A stretch of DNA of 64,000 nt from Dickeya aquatica (GCF_900095885.1 NZ_LT615367.1:2170001-2234000); one strand, 5' to 3'. Counted from the stretch's first letter, positions 29,448 through 39,344 are shown. A program made the numbers and translations. The notes: generated by a model not told the origin, from the sequence alone.

Positions 29448-32400
29448 TTCTTAAAGACGCTCCCGCTATCGATCCAGTAATGGGCGATGCCAGATACCGT
29501 GCTGGACAAGGTATTGAGTTTTAACCGCAACTGATTGGGTGACAGGGTGAGCCCTGAGCCCAGTACGGCTTCGGCTATTTCAAATCGCTCAGGTGTCACG
29601 TTACCTGCGCTGATACACTCCTCACCGGGCACCACTTTTAGGCGAACCCGTAGTACGCTATCCCCCGCGACCTTACGCGCCAGTTCCGGGTCAACAATCG
29701 AGAGTGAATAAAGCGGTGATGCAGGCCAGCGTTCGTTATCCAACTGGCGAAAGCCGAGACACAGCGAGCCGCGGACTTCAAACCCCGGCTGGGTATCGAG
29801 GGTAAAATCGGCATCATCAAGATCGATGTCGTTGTAGTAGACATTATCAGTGGTCAAGGTGTTGCCATTATCCAGCATACCCAGATAGCGCACCGTGGAG
29901 TAAGGCTCAAAATCCCCGGCTTTGAAATAGAATCCTGGCAAGCGTAAATCCAGTGCCAGCAGGCACAGCATTGCCCCGACGGCTGCGGTGGATTTTGGGT
30001 TTTCGATACGCCCGCGCTTATTAAACGGATACCAGTCACTGGTGTGGTAGCCATCGAGTGACATCATGCGGTTAATCGGCAGCGGTTGCAGGTGGCGAAA
30101 GAGCGCCTGAATGCCAGGGAAACGCGAAGGGCGACCGGTGAGCAACAGAATGTCACAGGCATACAACGAAACCACCTCAGACATCAGGCGCAGGTGTTGG
30201 GTGATGCTCATGCGATTGGCGAGAAATTCGCTGTGCAGTTTGCTCAGGCGCAGAATGAGCGGCACTTGCAGAATATCAAACGGCGTTTCTTCATCCGGCA
30301 GCTCGCGCTGAATTTCGCTGTTGACATACTCCAGCACTTTGCGGGTGGGCTCTTGCTCCAAAAGCTCGCCAAACAGGGTGTCTATCTCTGCATTCAGATC
30401 CAGCGGGTCGAACTGTTCATAGGCTTCCAGCACCGCCTGACCCATCGGGATAAAAATTTGTAATGTGACCTGCTGGCGCAACGTCAGTTGCCCATCCATC
30501 CGTCCTTCGCTGCCAAACAGCCGGGTCATCACACCATCCGGGCTGGTGACACCTGCTTTTTTCAGCGCCGCCTGCAAGGCAGGCAAAATATACAGCTGAA
30601 TAACATCCAGCAAAATATCATCGCCCGCGACCTTGAACCCTTCGCGGAACAGCAGCCGCGGAATAATTTTGACATTGCTGCCCACGCCGTCATCCAGCCA
30701 GTATTGTGTGATGGCAAGGTCAGTGGTGCCACCGCCGATATCAATGGAGGCGATACGCAGTGTCTTGCCCGGTTGTTCGTCATCAGCCAGTTCTTTATCC
30801 GGGCGGGCCATGCTGGCAAAAAACGCTTCTGCCCGGCCACCGAAATTCACCTGTGCTTCGTTATAGAGATACACCATCTGGCCACAGGTGGCTTCATCCC
30901 ATTCCATTTGCACATCAGGAACCGGCACGCAGCTCTTACGCTTGCCATCAATGGTGAGAAAATCGTCGTCCATCGGATGCCAGCCCATCGCTTTCCACAC
31001 CAGCCCGATGGCTTCAATCATGCGGCGACGGAAAATTTCACGTTCAGGTTTTGGCATGGCCGAGGGCAGCGTCAGAATAATGTTACGCAACTGGCGCGGT
31101 GCGTGGGTGTGGATCATCTTCAATCGTTGTGCGGCGCTGTTCATTTGCATCAGCGCTTGCGCCAGCAACTCCGCGAGCATAAATGTCATCACAGAGCTGC
31201 GGCTATAGTGCGGGTCAAAGACTGGTAGCCTCTCATCAAGGGGGAGGCTGAACAACGGCTGACCTTCATCATTGACTAACATGGTCAGTGGCATTGCCGT
31301 CGCCAGGGGTTCTGGCTGGCGGCTATTCATCGTCTGGCTAAAACGCCAGCCCGGCCCGTAAGGCTCTTCGTCCCACAGATAACGGCGTGGGCTGGAAATG
31401 CCGCTGGAGCCATCGGTGCCCTGACGCTGGAGCGCCAGGCGGCTGGCCTCACGCCCGACGCGAATGATTGACGGCCAGATAAAAGCATCGTCACGACCAC
31501 TTTCGAATGAGAAACTCTGCTTGCCGAAATGCGCCTGGGCAAACTCCACCCGGCTGTCAAATAGCTCGTTATACAGATAGTGTGGTTGACTGAGGTCACG
31601 GATTTGCAACTCGTAGGTTTGTTTAAGCCCGTTGCTTTCATCCGCATGATCTTCAACCAGGATACCGGCGGTATGTGAGTTGCCGACATCAAGGATCAAA
31701 TCCACGTTGATGGCTGGCTCCTGCAAGGTGCTACTGGTCAGGCGAATTTCGGGGATATCCAGCAATGTCACCATGATATCCAGCAGATTCAGGTAGTGCG
31801 CCTGATACTCAAACTCACGCAGATTCTGGCGAATATCCCGGGGCTTGCGGTTTTCTACCAACAACGCCTGTTGTGAAAATATCTCGCGCAGCCAGCCATC
31901 GACCCAGGTTTGGTCGAGAAACTCTTCGAGCTCCTCATTGTGGTGCGCGAGGGTGAACAACCGGCCGCTATGAATATCGGTTTCACAGGGGGCCAGTAAA
32001 TCTACGTCCTGATTTTCGGCATACACCCGGGTGTCAAAAGCCAGGCAAAGCCGGTGAGTGTGGCCGTCGTCGTCCGGTTGCTCAAGTTCAAGCAGTTGCA
32101 CCCGCGCCCAGTTATTCGGCCCGCCCATAAACGTCCTTGGCGGATTAAAGCGAAAGAACGGTACGGGTAACCACACTTTATTCAACAGCCGTAAAGACTG
32201 TTCCAGTGTGTAACTGGATTCTGGGTTCACCGCTTCCGGCAGCACTTGTGTGGCATTGGGAAGGGCGTATTTGCCGTTATTTTCATTAAAGGTCAGCCGT
32301 AACAGCGGCCCATTGGCACTTTTACGCACGAACCGGTTGGCAAAACTCGCCCGGGACGGCGGCAGCTTTAGCGCAAAATCAAGAAACTGAATACCGCTAT

Positions 32401-32449
32401 TTTGGATAAGCGTAATGTGTTGTTTATAGTCAGTCAGGGTTGCCAGCAT
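29444..32449 (-). CDS. srfB: SrfB family putative virulence factor (actin/Hsp70-like)
   Basis: The 1001-residue SrfB-family protein shows signs of an actin/Hsp70 ATPase fold: DLILDVGNSHTAGILVED near residue 250 fits the phosphate-1 motif and IASIDIGGGTTDLAITQY near residue 570 the phosphate-2 motif. This assignment is from motif reading and needs structural support. It lies 2 bp after srfA and overlaps srfC by 4 bp, so the three products are probably made in fixed ratio and may act together. Confidence 0.88.
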   Translation of the reverse strand: MLATLTDYKQHITLIQNSGIQFLDFALKLPPSRASFANRFVRKSANGPLLRLTFNENNGKYALPNATQVLPEAVNPESSYTLEQSLRLLNKVWLPVPFFRFNPPRTFMGGPNNWARVQLLELEQPDDDGHTHRLCLAFDTRVYAENQDVDLLAPCETDIHSGRLFTLAHHNEELEEFLDQTWVDGWLREIFSQQALLVENRKPRDIRQNLREFEYQAHYLNLLDIMVTLLDIPEIRLTSSTLQEPAINVDLILDVGNSHTAGILVEDHADESNGLKQTYELQIRDLSQPHYLYNELFDSRVEFAQAHFGKQSFSFESGRDDAFIWPSIIRVGREASRLALQRQGTDGSSGISSPRRYLWDEEPYGPGWRFSQTMNSRQPEPLATAMPLTMLVNDEGQPLFSLPLDERLPVFDPHYSRSSVMTFMLAELLAQALMQMNSAAQRLKMIHTHAPRQLRNIILTLPSAMPKPEREIFRRRMIEAIGLVWKAMGWHPMDDDFLTIDGKRKSCVPVPDVQMEWDEATCGQMVYLYNEAQVNFGGRAEAFFASMARPDKELADDEQPGKTLRIASIDIGGGTTDLAITQYWLDDGVGSNVKIIPRLLFREGFKVAGDDILLDVIQLYILPALQAALKKAGVTSPDGVMTRLFGSEGRMDGQLTLRQQVTLQIFIPMGQAVLEAYEQFDPLDLNAEIDTLFGELLEQEPTRKVLEYVNSEIQRELPDEETPFDILQVPLILRLSKLHSEFLANRMSITQHLRLMSEVVSLYACDILLLTGRPSRFPGIQALFRHLQPLPINRMMSLDGYHTSDWYPFNKRGRIENPKSTAAVGAMLCLLALDLRLPGFYFKAGDFEPYSTVRYLGMLDNGNTLTTDNVYYNDIDLDDADFTLDTQPGFEVRGSLCLGFRQLDNERWPASPLYSLSIVDPELARKVAGDSVLRVRLKVVPGEECISAGNVTPERFEIAEAVLGSGLTLSPNQLRLKLNTLSSTVSGIAHYWIDSGSVFKK

Positions 32450-32451
32450 GG

Positions 32452-33807
32452 TTATTTGCTCTCACGCTTAATCGTCATCGGTAACACCGTCTCGGCGTCG
32501 TAACGGCCATTACATTCAGCGGCTTCGCTCGCTTCCTGTCGGGTACAGATGATTTCCGGCATCGGGTAGCGGGAACCATCGCTGCAACGCGCACGGTAGC
32601 GGCTGTTGATAGCCAAATTACCTGACTGATGCAGACCCGCTTCGACTTCGGCCTGGCAAACAACGCCTTCGCTATAGGTAAAGCGCACATGGCCTTTACC
32701 GCCTTTAATCTGATAGTGGAACACCGGCGGCGTGCCGGTCAGCGGGTTTTTCGCCTGCAAGGTCGCTTGCCAGTTACCATCAAGGAAGCGTACCGAGCCA
32801 ATTTTCACCGCGTCGGCTGGCATAACCAGCGCACCTTTTGGTGCCGGGATGAGTGCGGCGGGCGGAGTCGGCGCTAACGTTGCAGGTGCAGCGTGATTTT
32901 CCTGCGTTGCCGGTACCGGTTCAACGGCAGACGCTGCGCCAGGCAACAACGTCGCAACATTTAATGGCAAATTCGGCTGTGGCAGCGCGTCGGACGTTGA
33001 AGGCTCCGAGGGCCCAAGGACGCGTTTTTCCGGTTTGATCGCCGTAACGGCCGCAGAAGGCATGGTGTCAGGTTTGGAGACACAACTGCGAATCTGAAAT
33101 ACCAGCGTGACCAACAAGGCGGCACCTGGTGCAACCCACCAAAAGCGTGTCCAGCGGCTGGCGCTCACGGGTGGGGTGCCAACGGGGGCGGCGGGGGCAT
33201 CATTGACTACGGGGACCACAGGAGGTGCCGGTGGTACAGGCGGTTCCGGTTCCGGTTCCGGTTCGATGTCCTGCGTTGTCACCACCGGCAGCGGTTCGGC
33301 AACCGGCTCAGGGATGATGGCTGGTTCAGCGGGGCGCAGGCATTCCAGCACATCACTGCGGGATTTTTTCCCCAGGCTGACGAACCCCCAGAATGTGACA
33401 ACCGGTTTATCATCCACTAAATAGACATGATTAGAACCGGGAAACTGGAACGCCTTTGAGAGCAAGACGCCGAACAGTTTTTGCGCCGGTTTATCTGACT
33501 GGCGAGCGCGCTCACTGATAGCATCCACTGTGGCAAGGTATTGTTCCAGTAGCGTCAGTGCAGCCGTGCGCTGTTCGTCACTGGCGGCCATCCAGGATGT
33601 TATCTTGCCGGTAAAGGGGGCATACCAGTCAATGCGGTCGCCCTCGTCATTGGGTTGGGGAATAGCCAGACAGTCAGCAATGTGCTGCTGTTGGCGAAGG
33701 CGCAGTGTTTCCCGTAATTGCAGCGCCGAGGCATAAACGGGCTGGCCGTTTTCTCCCAACGCAAGAAAATCGTCTAAATTTCCACTGCGTAAAAATAATT
33801 TTGCCAC
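32452..33807 (-). CDS. srfA: SrfA family protein, membrane anchored
   Basis: The 451-residue product has a cytosolic N-terminal part, an acidic-proline stretch (EPEPEPEPPVPPAPP, about residues 180-195), one membrane helix (WWVAPGAALLVTLVFQI near residue 225) and a C-terminal part with several cysteines that is probably periplasmic. It starts with GTG at 33807, preceded by AAGGG. It is the first gene of srfABC. No enzyme motif is seen. Confidence 0.85.
   Translation of the reverse strand: MAKLFLRSGNLDDFLALGENGQPVYASALQLRETLRLRQQQHIADCLAIPQPNDEGDRIDWYAPFTGKITSWMAASDEQRTAALTLLEQYLATVDAISERARQSDKPAQKLFGVLLSKAFQFPGSNHVYLVDDKPVVTFWGFVSLGKKSRSDVLECLRPAEPAIIPEPVAEPLPVVTTQDIEPEPEPEPPVPPAPPVVPVVNDAPAAPVGTPPVSASRWTRFWWVAPGAALLVTLVFQIRSCVSKPDTMPSAAVTAIKPEKRVLGPSEPSTSDALPQPNLPLNVATLLPGAASAVEPVPATQENHAAPATLAPTPPAALIPAPKGALVMPADAVKIGSVRFLDGNWQATLQAKNPLTGTPPVFHYQIKGGKGHVRFTYSEGVVCQAEVEAGLHQSGNLAINSRYRARCSDGSRYPMPEIICTRQEASEAAECNGRYDAETVLPMTIKRESK
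33238..33265. repeat. Hexanucleotide tandem repeat in srfA
   Basis: About four copies of GGTTCC encode alternating Glu-Pro residues. Such repeats can change length by slippage in whole-codon pairs. Confidence 0.6.
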
Positions 33808-33983
33808 GCCAAAAAGACCCTTTGTGATAAACCGTCAAAGCAGAAAATGCTGTTCTATTCTGCAATTATAATTCTGATGATCACCAATCAAATACATAAA
33901 GAAGTGACAAATATGACAAATATTTGCCTCATCAGCTTACCCGGTGAGCAATATCGCATAACTATGCGATGGACTGAAACATT

Positions 33984-34070
33984 AAAAAACCGCTTGAGTC
34001 CATGCGGCTGCACCGTCCGTTCAGTCATGGCGGACTGAACGCGATGCCAGAAATGCGGTTTTCTTTTTTC
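33984..34070 (+). ncRNA. Possible small structured RNA or complex terminator
   Basis: An outer stem AAAACCGC/GCGGTTTT (33986-33993 with 34055-34062) encloses a perfect 8 bp hairpin GTTCAGTC/GACTGAAC (34019-34026 with 34033-34040) and the run ends in TTCTTTTTT. Nested stems plus a T-run suggest a stand-alone transcript with its own terminator; there is no homology claim. Confidence 0.3.
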
Positions 34071-34093
34071 TGAAGGATTGATAACTATTTTCA

Positions 34094-34128
34094 TACTAAC
34101 ATTTTTGTTAGTACTTACTAAAAGTTAG
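34094..34128. promoter_or_regulatory. HxlR/QorR-type operator upstream of qorB
   Basis: TACTAACA and TGTTAGTA form a perfect 8 bp inverted repeat around TTTT, followed by the overlapping GTACTTACTAAAAGTTAG. TACT/AGTA half-sites are typical of HxlR-family (QorR, YodB) operators. Confidence 0.5.
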
Positions 34129-34271
34129 CTTTGGTCTTATGCTGGCAAACCTGAACCTCACTTCACCATCGATGAGCCAGGAAGTCAGTGAGGTGTACGC
34201 TATTTTTCACAAATACGGTGCGATAGATGTTTTTTCGCCTCTTTTTTTACTGAAGTTAACAGGAGTCAGAG

Positions 34272-35129
34272 ATGTTTGCGATTACAGGGGCAACCGGGCA
34301 GTTGGGGCGTTTGGTGATTGATTCGCTGGTGCAATCTGTTCCTGCAGAACAGATTATCGCGCTGGTTCGTGATCCGGCAAAAGCCGGTGATTTGGCCGCG
34401 CGTGGCATACATGTGCGCTACTTTGACTATGATCAGCCGCAATCGTTGGTCAGCGCCCTGAACGGGGTAGACAAACTGCTGCTGATCTCATCAAGTGAAG
34501 TCGGTCGTCGGGAAGCGCAGCATAACGCCGTTATTGCTGCGGCAAAGCAGGCCGCGGTTGGCCTGATTGCCTATACCAGCCTGTTGCATGCGGATACCTC
34601 GCCACTGGGGCTTGCGGGCGAACACCGTGCCACGGAAGCGGCATTGAAGGCCTCCGCCATTCCCCATGTGATTTTACGTAATGGCTGGTATACCGAAAAT
34701 TACGCTGCCAGTATCGCACCGGCGTTAGCACATGGTGCATTTATTGGTGCGGCTGGCGAGGGCCGTATTGCCTCGGCAGCGCGTCAGGATTATGCCCTCG
34801 CGGCCGCCACCGTGCTGCAATTACACGGTCAGGACGGAAAAATTTACGAACTGGCCGGGGACGACAGCTATACGCTGGCCGAATTTACTGCGCAAATCGC
34901 ACAGCAGAGCGGTAAGGCCGTGCAATACGTAAACCTGTCTGAGGATGAGTTTGCTGCGGCCTTAAAGAACGCAGGATTACCTGCCGGGCTGGCTGAGATG
35001 CTGGCAGATTCTGATGCGGGTGCACAGAAAGGCGGGTTATTCGCGCGTGGCGATGACCTGGTCAACCTGTTAGGGCGCTCGGCAACACCTTATGCTGACG
35101 TTATTCGTGACACGCTTTCATCACTGTAA
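34272..35129 (+). CDS. qorB: NAD(P)H:quinone oxidoreductase 2 (NmrA-like)
   Basis: QorB (YtfG) reduces quinones with NADPH and protects against redox-cycling compounds. The 285-residue product has the NmrA-type dinucleotide motif MFAITGATGQLGRLV and the family stretches LLLISSSEVGRR, YTSLLHADTSPLGLA and RNGWYTENY. AGGAG lies upstream of the ATG. The divergent regulator qorR, normally next door, is missing, although a matching operator remains. Confidence 0.92.
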   Translation: MFAITGATGQLGRLVIDSLVQSVPAEQIIALVRDPAKAGDLAARGIHVRYFDYDQPQSLVSALNGVDKLLLISSSEVGRREAQHNAVIAAAKQAAVGLIAYTSLLHADTSPLGLAGEHRATEAALKASAIPHVILRNGWYTENYAASIAPALAHGAFIGAAGEGRIASAARQDYALAAATVLQLHGQDGKIYELAGDDSYTLAEFTAQIAQQSGKAVQYVNLSEDEFAAALKNAGLPAGLAEMLADSDAGAQKGGLFARGDDLVNLLGRSATPYADVIRDTLSSL

Positions 35130-35651
35130 TTATTGATTACAGCGAATTATTCGCTAACACCGTGGCCGGGCTGCATGACATTTTAATGTTGTTATTGTTT
35201 GACAGCCGTTGTTCACCGGGGGGATGAAGCGCAGCAGGGTTACCCGAGTACCTGCTACCAACGCTGCCTGATGGGATTTTTCTTGTCAGTGTCTCTCGGC
35301 GCATAAAATGGCGCACCTGGGTTTCCCGGGTGCGCCATTTTTTATTCTGTTTGTATGCGTTAGTACCGTGTATTCTCTGGCCTTTTTTTGTAATAAAGCG
35401 CGTTGTTGTAATGAAAAATCAATTTTCCTGACGGAATCTTGTCATTTTATTTCTATTTTACTAACCTGTCAGTGTTGCCAGAGACTCTGCTTTCAAAATG
35501 AGTGAATCAGTAGCAGCGCTTATTTTATTCACAGGGTATATCTCGCATGGAAAGTACCTTCCATGTGTCTGGTCAATTTATTACATCAATAGATGATGAC
35601 GCTTTGTGATAATCATCTGATGTAGAGGAATGTATTCATGGAGGAAATAAT
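35130..35651. other. qorB-prtG intergenic region
   Basis: This 522 bp region has the qorB terminator at 35305-35344 and then an AT-rich stretch that must contain the prtG promoter. I see no gene in it. Confidence 0.5.
35305..35344. terminator. Bidirectional terminator after qorB
   Basis: AAAATGGCGCACC pairs with GGTGCGCCATTTT, giving a 13 bp stem extended inward, with A and T tracts on both sides. Confidence 0.85.
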
Positions 35652-37103
35652 ATGGCTTTATCAGCAAGAAAGGTTGTCTCCCCGTCAGGAACGGCAGATA
35701 GCTATACTGGCATTGCGGATGTTTATCAGTTATGGAATTACCATACTCGTGGTAACGGTGACATCGGCGATAAGCCGTCTTATACGCTTGAGCAAGCGCG
35801 CGATCAAATAACCCGTGGTAATTTTACCTGGAACGGCGATAAGGTTTTTGGCAAACCTGCTGCATTAACGTACTCATTCCTTCAGAATGTCTCTGATGCG
35901 GATATGCCAAAAGAAGAAAATGGCGTCGCTAGGTTTACAGGGTTTGTTAAATTTAATGATGCACAGATGCAGTATGCAAAACTTGCATTACAGACCTGGG
36001 CGGATGTTGCGAATGTCACGTTTCAGGAAGTCTCTGACTCTCAGCATGCAACTATCCAGTTTGGTAATTACACGCGCACCGGTACTGGCGCAGTGGATAA
36101 TAATAGCCAGGCATTTGGTTTTTATCCTGGTAATGAAAAATGGGCAGGTTCAGCCTGGTTTAATTACAACCAGGCAGATAATCAACGCCCTGATATTAAT
36201 GAATTTGGTCGAAATACATTAGCGCACGAAATCGGTCACACCCTCGGATTATTTCACCCCGGCAATTATGATGCCTCAGATGGTAACCCCGGCTATAAAG
36301 ATGTTACCTATGCAGAGGATACGCGCCAATTCAGTATTATGAGTTATTGGAATGAGGGTAATACCGGCGGTGATTTCCACGGCTACCATGCCGCCGCCCC
36401 TTTGCTGGATGATATTGCTGCTATTCAAAAATTGTATGGTGCCAATCTGAGTACACGCACCGGCGATACGGTATATGGTTTTCACTCCAATAGCGGGCGC
36501 GATTTTTATACTGCAACCGATGCTAAAACGCCGCTAGTATTTTCCGTATGGGATGCGGGTGGTAATGATACGTTTGATTTTTCAGGCTACAGTGATAATC
36601 AGAGAATTAGTCTGATTAGTACCACATTTTCTGATGTTGGTGGTTTAAAAGGCAATGTCTCGATTGCTGCCGGAGCCGTGATTGAAAACGCTATCGGTGG
36701 TTCTGGTAATGATGTTATTGTCGGTAACGTATCCAATAATCGTATTGACGGTGGTGCAGGTAACGATGTGATTTTTGGTGATGGTGGCGCTGATATCTTG
36801 ACGGGTGGGAAAGGGAAAGATATTTTTGTTTATGCATTTGATAATGATTCGTTATATTCATCTCCTGATATTATTACTGATTTTCAGCGAGGCGAGGATA
36901 GAATTGATTTGTCGGCATTTAATAAAAATCATCCCCTTAGCTTTGTTAACCAGTTTTCCGGCAATCAAAATGAAGTGCTGTTGAGCTGGAATGAGCAAGC
37001 GCATCAAACCAATGTGTGGCTGCATTTAAATGGGCATGAAAATGCTGATTTTATGATTGAGGTAGTTGGCAGTCCATTACAAACATCGGATTTTATCGTT
37101 TAA
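35652..37103 (+). CDS. prtG: Serralysin-type secreted metalloprotease PrtG
   Basis: The 483-residue secreted zinc protease has the HEIGHTLGLFH motif (three zinc histidines and the catalytic Glu), the Met-turn SIMSYW, and glycine-aspartate RTX repeats (GGSGNDVIVG, GGAGNDVIFG, GGADILTGGKGKD) that bind calcium. It ends in DFIV, the acidic-plus-hydrophobic C-terminal signal for type I secretion by PrtDEF. There is no N-terminal signal peptide. GGAGG precedes the ATG. Its place upstream of inh matches Dickeya PrtG. A terminator separates it from inh, so it is its own transcription unit. It is more AT-rich than its paralogues prtB and prtC. Confidence 0.92.
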   Translation: MALSARKVVSPSGTADSYTGIADVYQLWNYHTRGNGDIGDKPSYTLEQARDQITRGNFTWNGDKVFGKPAALTYSFLQNVSDADMPKEENGVARFTGFVKFNDAQMQYAKLALQTWADVANVTFQEVSDSQHATIQFGNYTRTGTGAVDNNSQAFGFYPGNEKWAGSAWFNYNQADNQRPDINEFGRNTLAHEIGHTLGLFHPGNYDASDGNPGYKDVTYAEDTRQFSIMSYWNEGNTGGDFHGYHAAAPLLDDIAAIQKLYGANLSTRTGDTVYGFHSNSGRDFYTATDAKTPLVFSVWDAGGNDTFDFSGYSDNQRISLISTTFSDVGGLKGNVSIAAGAVIENAIGGSGNDVIVGNVSNNRIDGGAGNDVIFGDGGADILTGGKGKDIFVYAFDNDSLYSSPDIITDFQRGEDRIDLSAFNKNHPLSFVNQFSGNQNEVLLSWNEQAHQTNVWLHLNGHENADFMIEVVGSPLQTSDFIV

Positions 37104-37137
37104 ACGTTATTTGCGAAGCCTAAATTCTTTTGGCCAG

Positions 37138-37186
37138 TAACAGCAGGCATTGTTTATATGAAAAATGCCTGCTGTTATTTTTATTT
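37138..37186 (+). terminator. Terminator between prtG and inh
   Basis: TAACAGCAGGCAT pairs with ATGCCTGCTGTTA (13 bp stem, 14-base loop), followed by TTTTTATTT. Confidence 0.85.
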
Positions 37187-37227
37187 GGTTTAAGTGCTCT
37201 TATTGACATCGGTATGATGAAAATATC

Positions 37228-37590
37228 ATGAGAAATTTTATTCTTATCGCACTATTTAGTGTGCTGGGTGGAGGATGTATGGCAAGCAGCCTGAGATTAC
37301 CACAGGCCGCAGAGTTGAGCGGCCTGTGGGTGTTGAGTAGCGGTGAAAAGCAGTGCGAGCTGCAACTGAAAACAGCGGTGCTTGACGGCACAACCTGGCA
37401 ACTGACGGCTGATGCCGAGTGTGTCCGCCATCTGTTACCTGGCGTACCGCAAGGGTGGCGTCCAACGCCGGATGGGTTGACCTTGACGCAGCAAGACGGT
37501 TCGGCCGTCGCCTTTTTTAGCCGTCAGCAGGCGAGTTATGAGTATCGGCTGGCCGATGGCAGCCTTCGTACGCTCAAGAAGAAAATCTGA
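37228..37590 (+). CDS. inh: Periplasmic inhibitor of the serralysins
   Basis: Inh (AprI family) is a periplasmic beta-barrel that plugs the active site of the proteases and protects the producer. The 120-residue precursor has a signal peptide (MRNFILIALFSVLGGGCMAS, cleavage before SLRLPQ); the N-terminal Ser-Leu-Arg-Leu-Pro of the mature protein is the part that enters the protease cleft. Two cysteines (QCELQ and ECVRH) form the family disulfide. The ribosome site is weak. prtD begins 14 bp downstream, so inh leads the prtDEF operon. Confidence 0.94.
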   Translation: MRNFILIALFSVLGGGCMASSLRLPQAAELSGLWVLSSGEKQCELQLKTAVLDGTTWQLTADAECVRHLLPGVPQGWRPTPDGLTLTQQDGSAVAFFSRQQASYEYRLADGSLRTLKKKI

Positions 37591-37604
37591 GGGAGTAAAC
37601 TGCC

Positions 37605-39332
37605 GTGAATACGTCCTCTGAGCGAGAGCGCTCTCTTTTTGGTGTACTGCGGCAGTTTCGCCGCAGCTTTTGGAGTGTCGGTGTGTTCAGCGCCATTATT
37701 AACCTGCTAATGCTGGCACCCTCGATATACATGTTGCAAGTCTATGACCGCGTATTGGCATCAGGTAATGGGATGACATTACTGATGCTGACCGTCTTGA
37801 TGGTAGGGTTGTGCGCATTTATGGGCGGGCTGGAGTGGGTGCGTAGCCTGTTGGTGGTCAGGCTGGGAACCCGTATCGATCTGGCACTGAATCAGGATGT
37901 TTTTAATGCCGCTTTTGCGCGCAATCTGGATGCGGGGGACAGCCGCGCCGGGTTGGCGCTGACCGATCTGACCGTATTGCGGCAATTTATTACCGGCAAT
38001 GCGCTGTTCGCTTTCTTTGATGTCCCTTGGTTTCCGTTCTTCCTGCTGGTGCTGTTCTTGCTCCATCCCTGGCTTGGTATGCTGGCATTGGGCGGAACCG
38101 TCGTTCTGGTCGCATTGACCTGGCTCAATCAGCGATTGACATCCGAACCTCTGGCGCAAGCCAACCAACAGTCACAGCAGGCGACACATCTGGCAGATGC
38201 GCAGCTACGTAATGCCGATGTGATTGAAGCGATGGGGATGTTAGGTAATTTGCGGCGTCGCTGGCTGGCAAGCCATTACCGGTTTATCTCATTGCAGAAT
38301 TTGGCGAGCGAACGAGCCGCCGCAGTTGGCGGTGCATCGAAATATAGCCGTATTGCACTGCAATCGCTTGTGCTGGGGCTGGGAGCGTTGCTGGCTATTG
38401 AAGGCAAGGTTACGCCGGGGATGATGATTGCAGGGTCGATTCTTGTCGGCAGGGTATTAAGCCCGATTGATCAATTGATTGCCGTCTGGAAACAGTGGAG
38501 CAGTGCCAAAACGGCCTGGCAACGTCTGACTAAATTACTGATTGCTTATCCACCTCAGTCGGCATCCATGACATTACCCCCGCCAGCAGGCCAGCTCAGC
38601 GTCGAGCAAGTGTCGTTGCGCACCCCTCAAGGCCATACCCGTTTACAGAATATCCACTTTACGCTACAGGCCGGTGAAACGCTGGTTATCCTGGGGGCAT
38701 CCGGTTCAGGAAAATCGTCGCTGGCGCGTTTGCTGGTCGCCGCTCAGTCTCCGTCACAAGGTAAGGTGCGATTAGACGGTGCCGACCTGAATCAGGTAGA
38801 TAAGAGCGTATTTGGCCCGGCCATCGGTTATTTGCCACAAGATGTGCAACTGTTTAAGGGAACGCTGGCGGAAAACATTTCTCGCTTTGGTCAGACGGAC
38901 CCAGAGAAAGTGGTCACTGCTGCCCGGCTTGCAGGGGTACACGAGCTTATTCTGTCATTGCCAAATGGCTATGACACTGAACTGGGTGAGGGGGGCAGTG
39001 GTTTGTCTGGCGGTCAGCGTCAGCGCATTGGGCTGGCCCGTGCGATGTATGGCGACCCTTGCCTGATGGTGCTCGATGAACCGAATGCCAGCCTTGACAG
39101 CGAGGGTGATCAGGCATTAACGCGGGCGCTGGTTGCGATGCAAAAGCGCGGAGCCACCATTGTACTTATCACGCATCGACCGGCTCTGACGACGCTGGCA
39201 CAGAAGATCCTGATCCTCAATCAAGGAAATCAGCAACGTATGGGGCTGGCGCGGGATGTTCTGGCCGAATTACAACCGCGCACCGCAGCGAATCAGGCTC
39301 AGATGAAACCGTCGGCTGTAATGCCACAATGA
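37605..39332 (+). CDS. prtD: Type I secretion ABC transporter for proteases
   Basis: PrtD is the inner-membrane ABC exporter that recognises the C-terminal signal of the proteases. The 575-residue product has an N-terminal membrane domain with several helices (residues about 20-300) and a C-terminal ATPase with Walker [11 protein letters not shown]-loop [11 protein letters not shown], signature [14 protein letters not shown], Walker B LMVLDEP and the H-loop in LITHRPA. It starts with GTG at 37605 and has GGGAG upstream. It is in an operon with inh, prtE and prtF, separated by 12-14 bp. Confidence 0.96.
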   Translation: MNTSSERERSLFGVLRQFRRSFWSVGVFSAIINLLMLAPSIYMLQVYDRVLASGNGMTLLMLTVLMVGLCAFMGGLEWVRSLLVVRLGTRIDLALNQDVFNAAFARNLDAGDSRAGLALTDLTVLRQFITGNALFAFFDVPWFPFFLLVLFLLHPWLGMLALGGTVVLVALTWLNQRLTSEPLAQANQQSQQATHLADAQLRNADVIEAMGMLGNLRRRWLASHYRFISLQNLASERAAAVGGASKYSRIALQSLVLGLGALLAIEGKVTPGMMIAGSILVGRVLSPIDQLIAVWKQWSSAKTAWQRLTKLLIAYPPQSASMTLPPPAGQLSVEQVSLRTPQGHTRLQNIHFTLQAGETLVILGASGSGKSSLARLLVAAQSPSQGKVRLDGADLNQVDKSVFGPAIGYLPQDVQLFKGTLAENISRFGQTDPEKVVTAARLAGVHELILSLPNGYDTELGEGGSGLSGGQRQRIGLARAMYGDPCLMVLDEPNASLDSEGDQALTRALVAMQKRGATIVLITHRPALTTLAQKILILNQGNQQRMGLARDVLAELQPRTAANQAQMKPSAVMPQ

Positions 39333-39344
39333 TGAGGCGTGTGA

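Larger units (their letters stand above)
33808..34271. other. srfA-qorB divergent intergenic region
   Basis: This 464 bp region contains a foldable element at 33984-34070 and an HxlR-type operator at 34094-34128, listed separately. The HxlR regulator gene (qorR) that usually stands next to qorB is absent; the short frames here do not resemble it. Confidence 0.5.

Noticed and set aside
31327-31692. 121-codon minus-strand frame within srfB and several long shadow frames in srfB/srfC
   Set aside because: They overlap well-supported coding sequence in another frame and have no start signals.
34139-34319. Reading frame of 60 codons upstream of qorB that might be a short gene or a qorR remnant
   Set aside because: It overlaps the qorB start, has no ribosome site, and its translation does not resemble an HxlR regulator.
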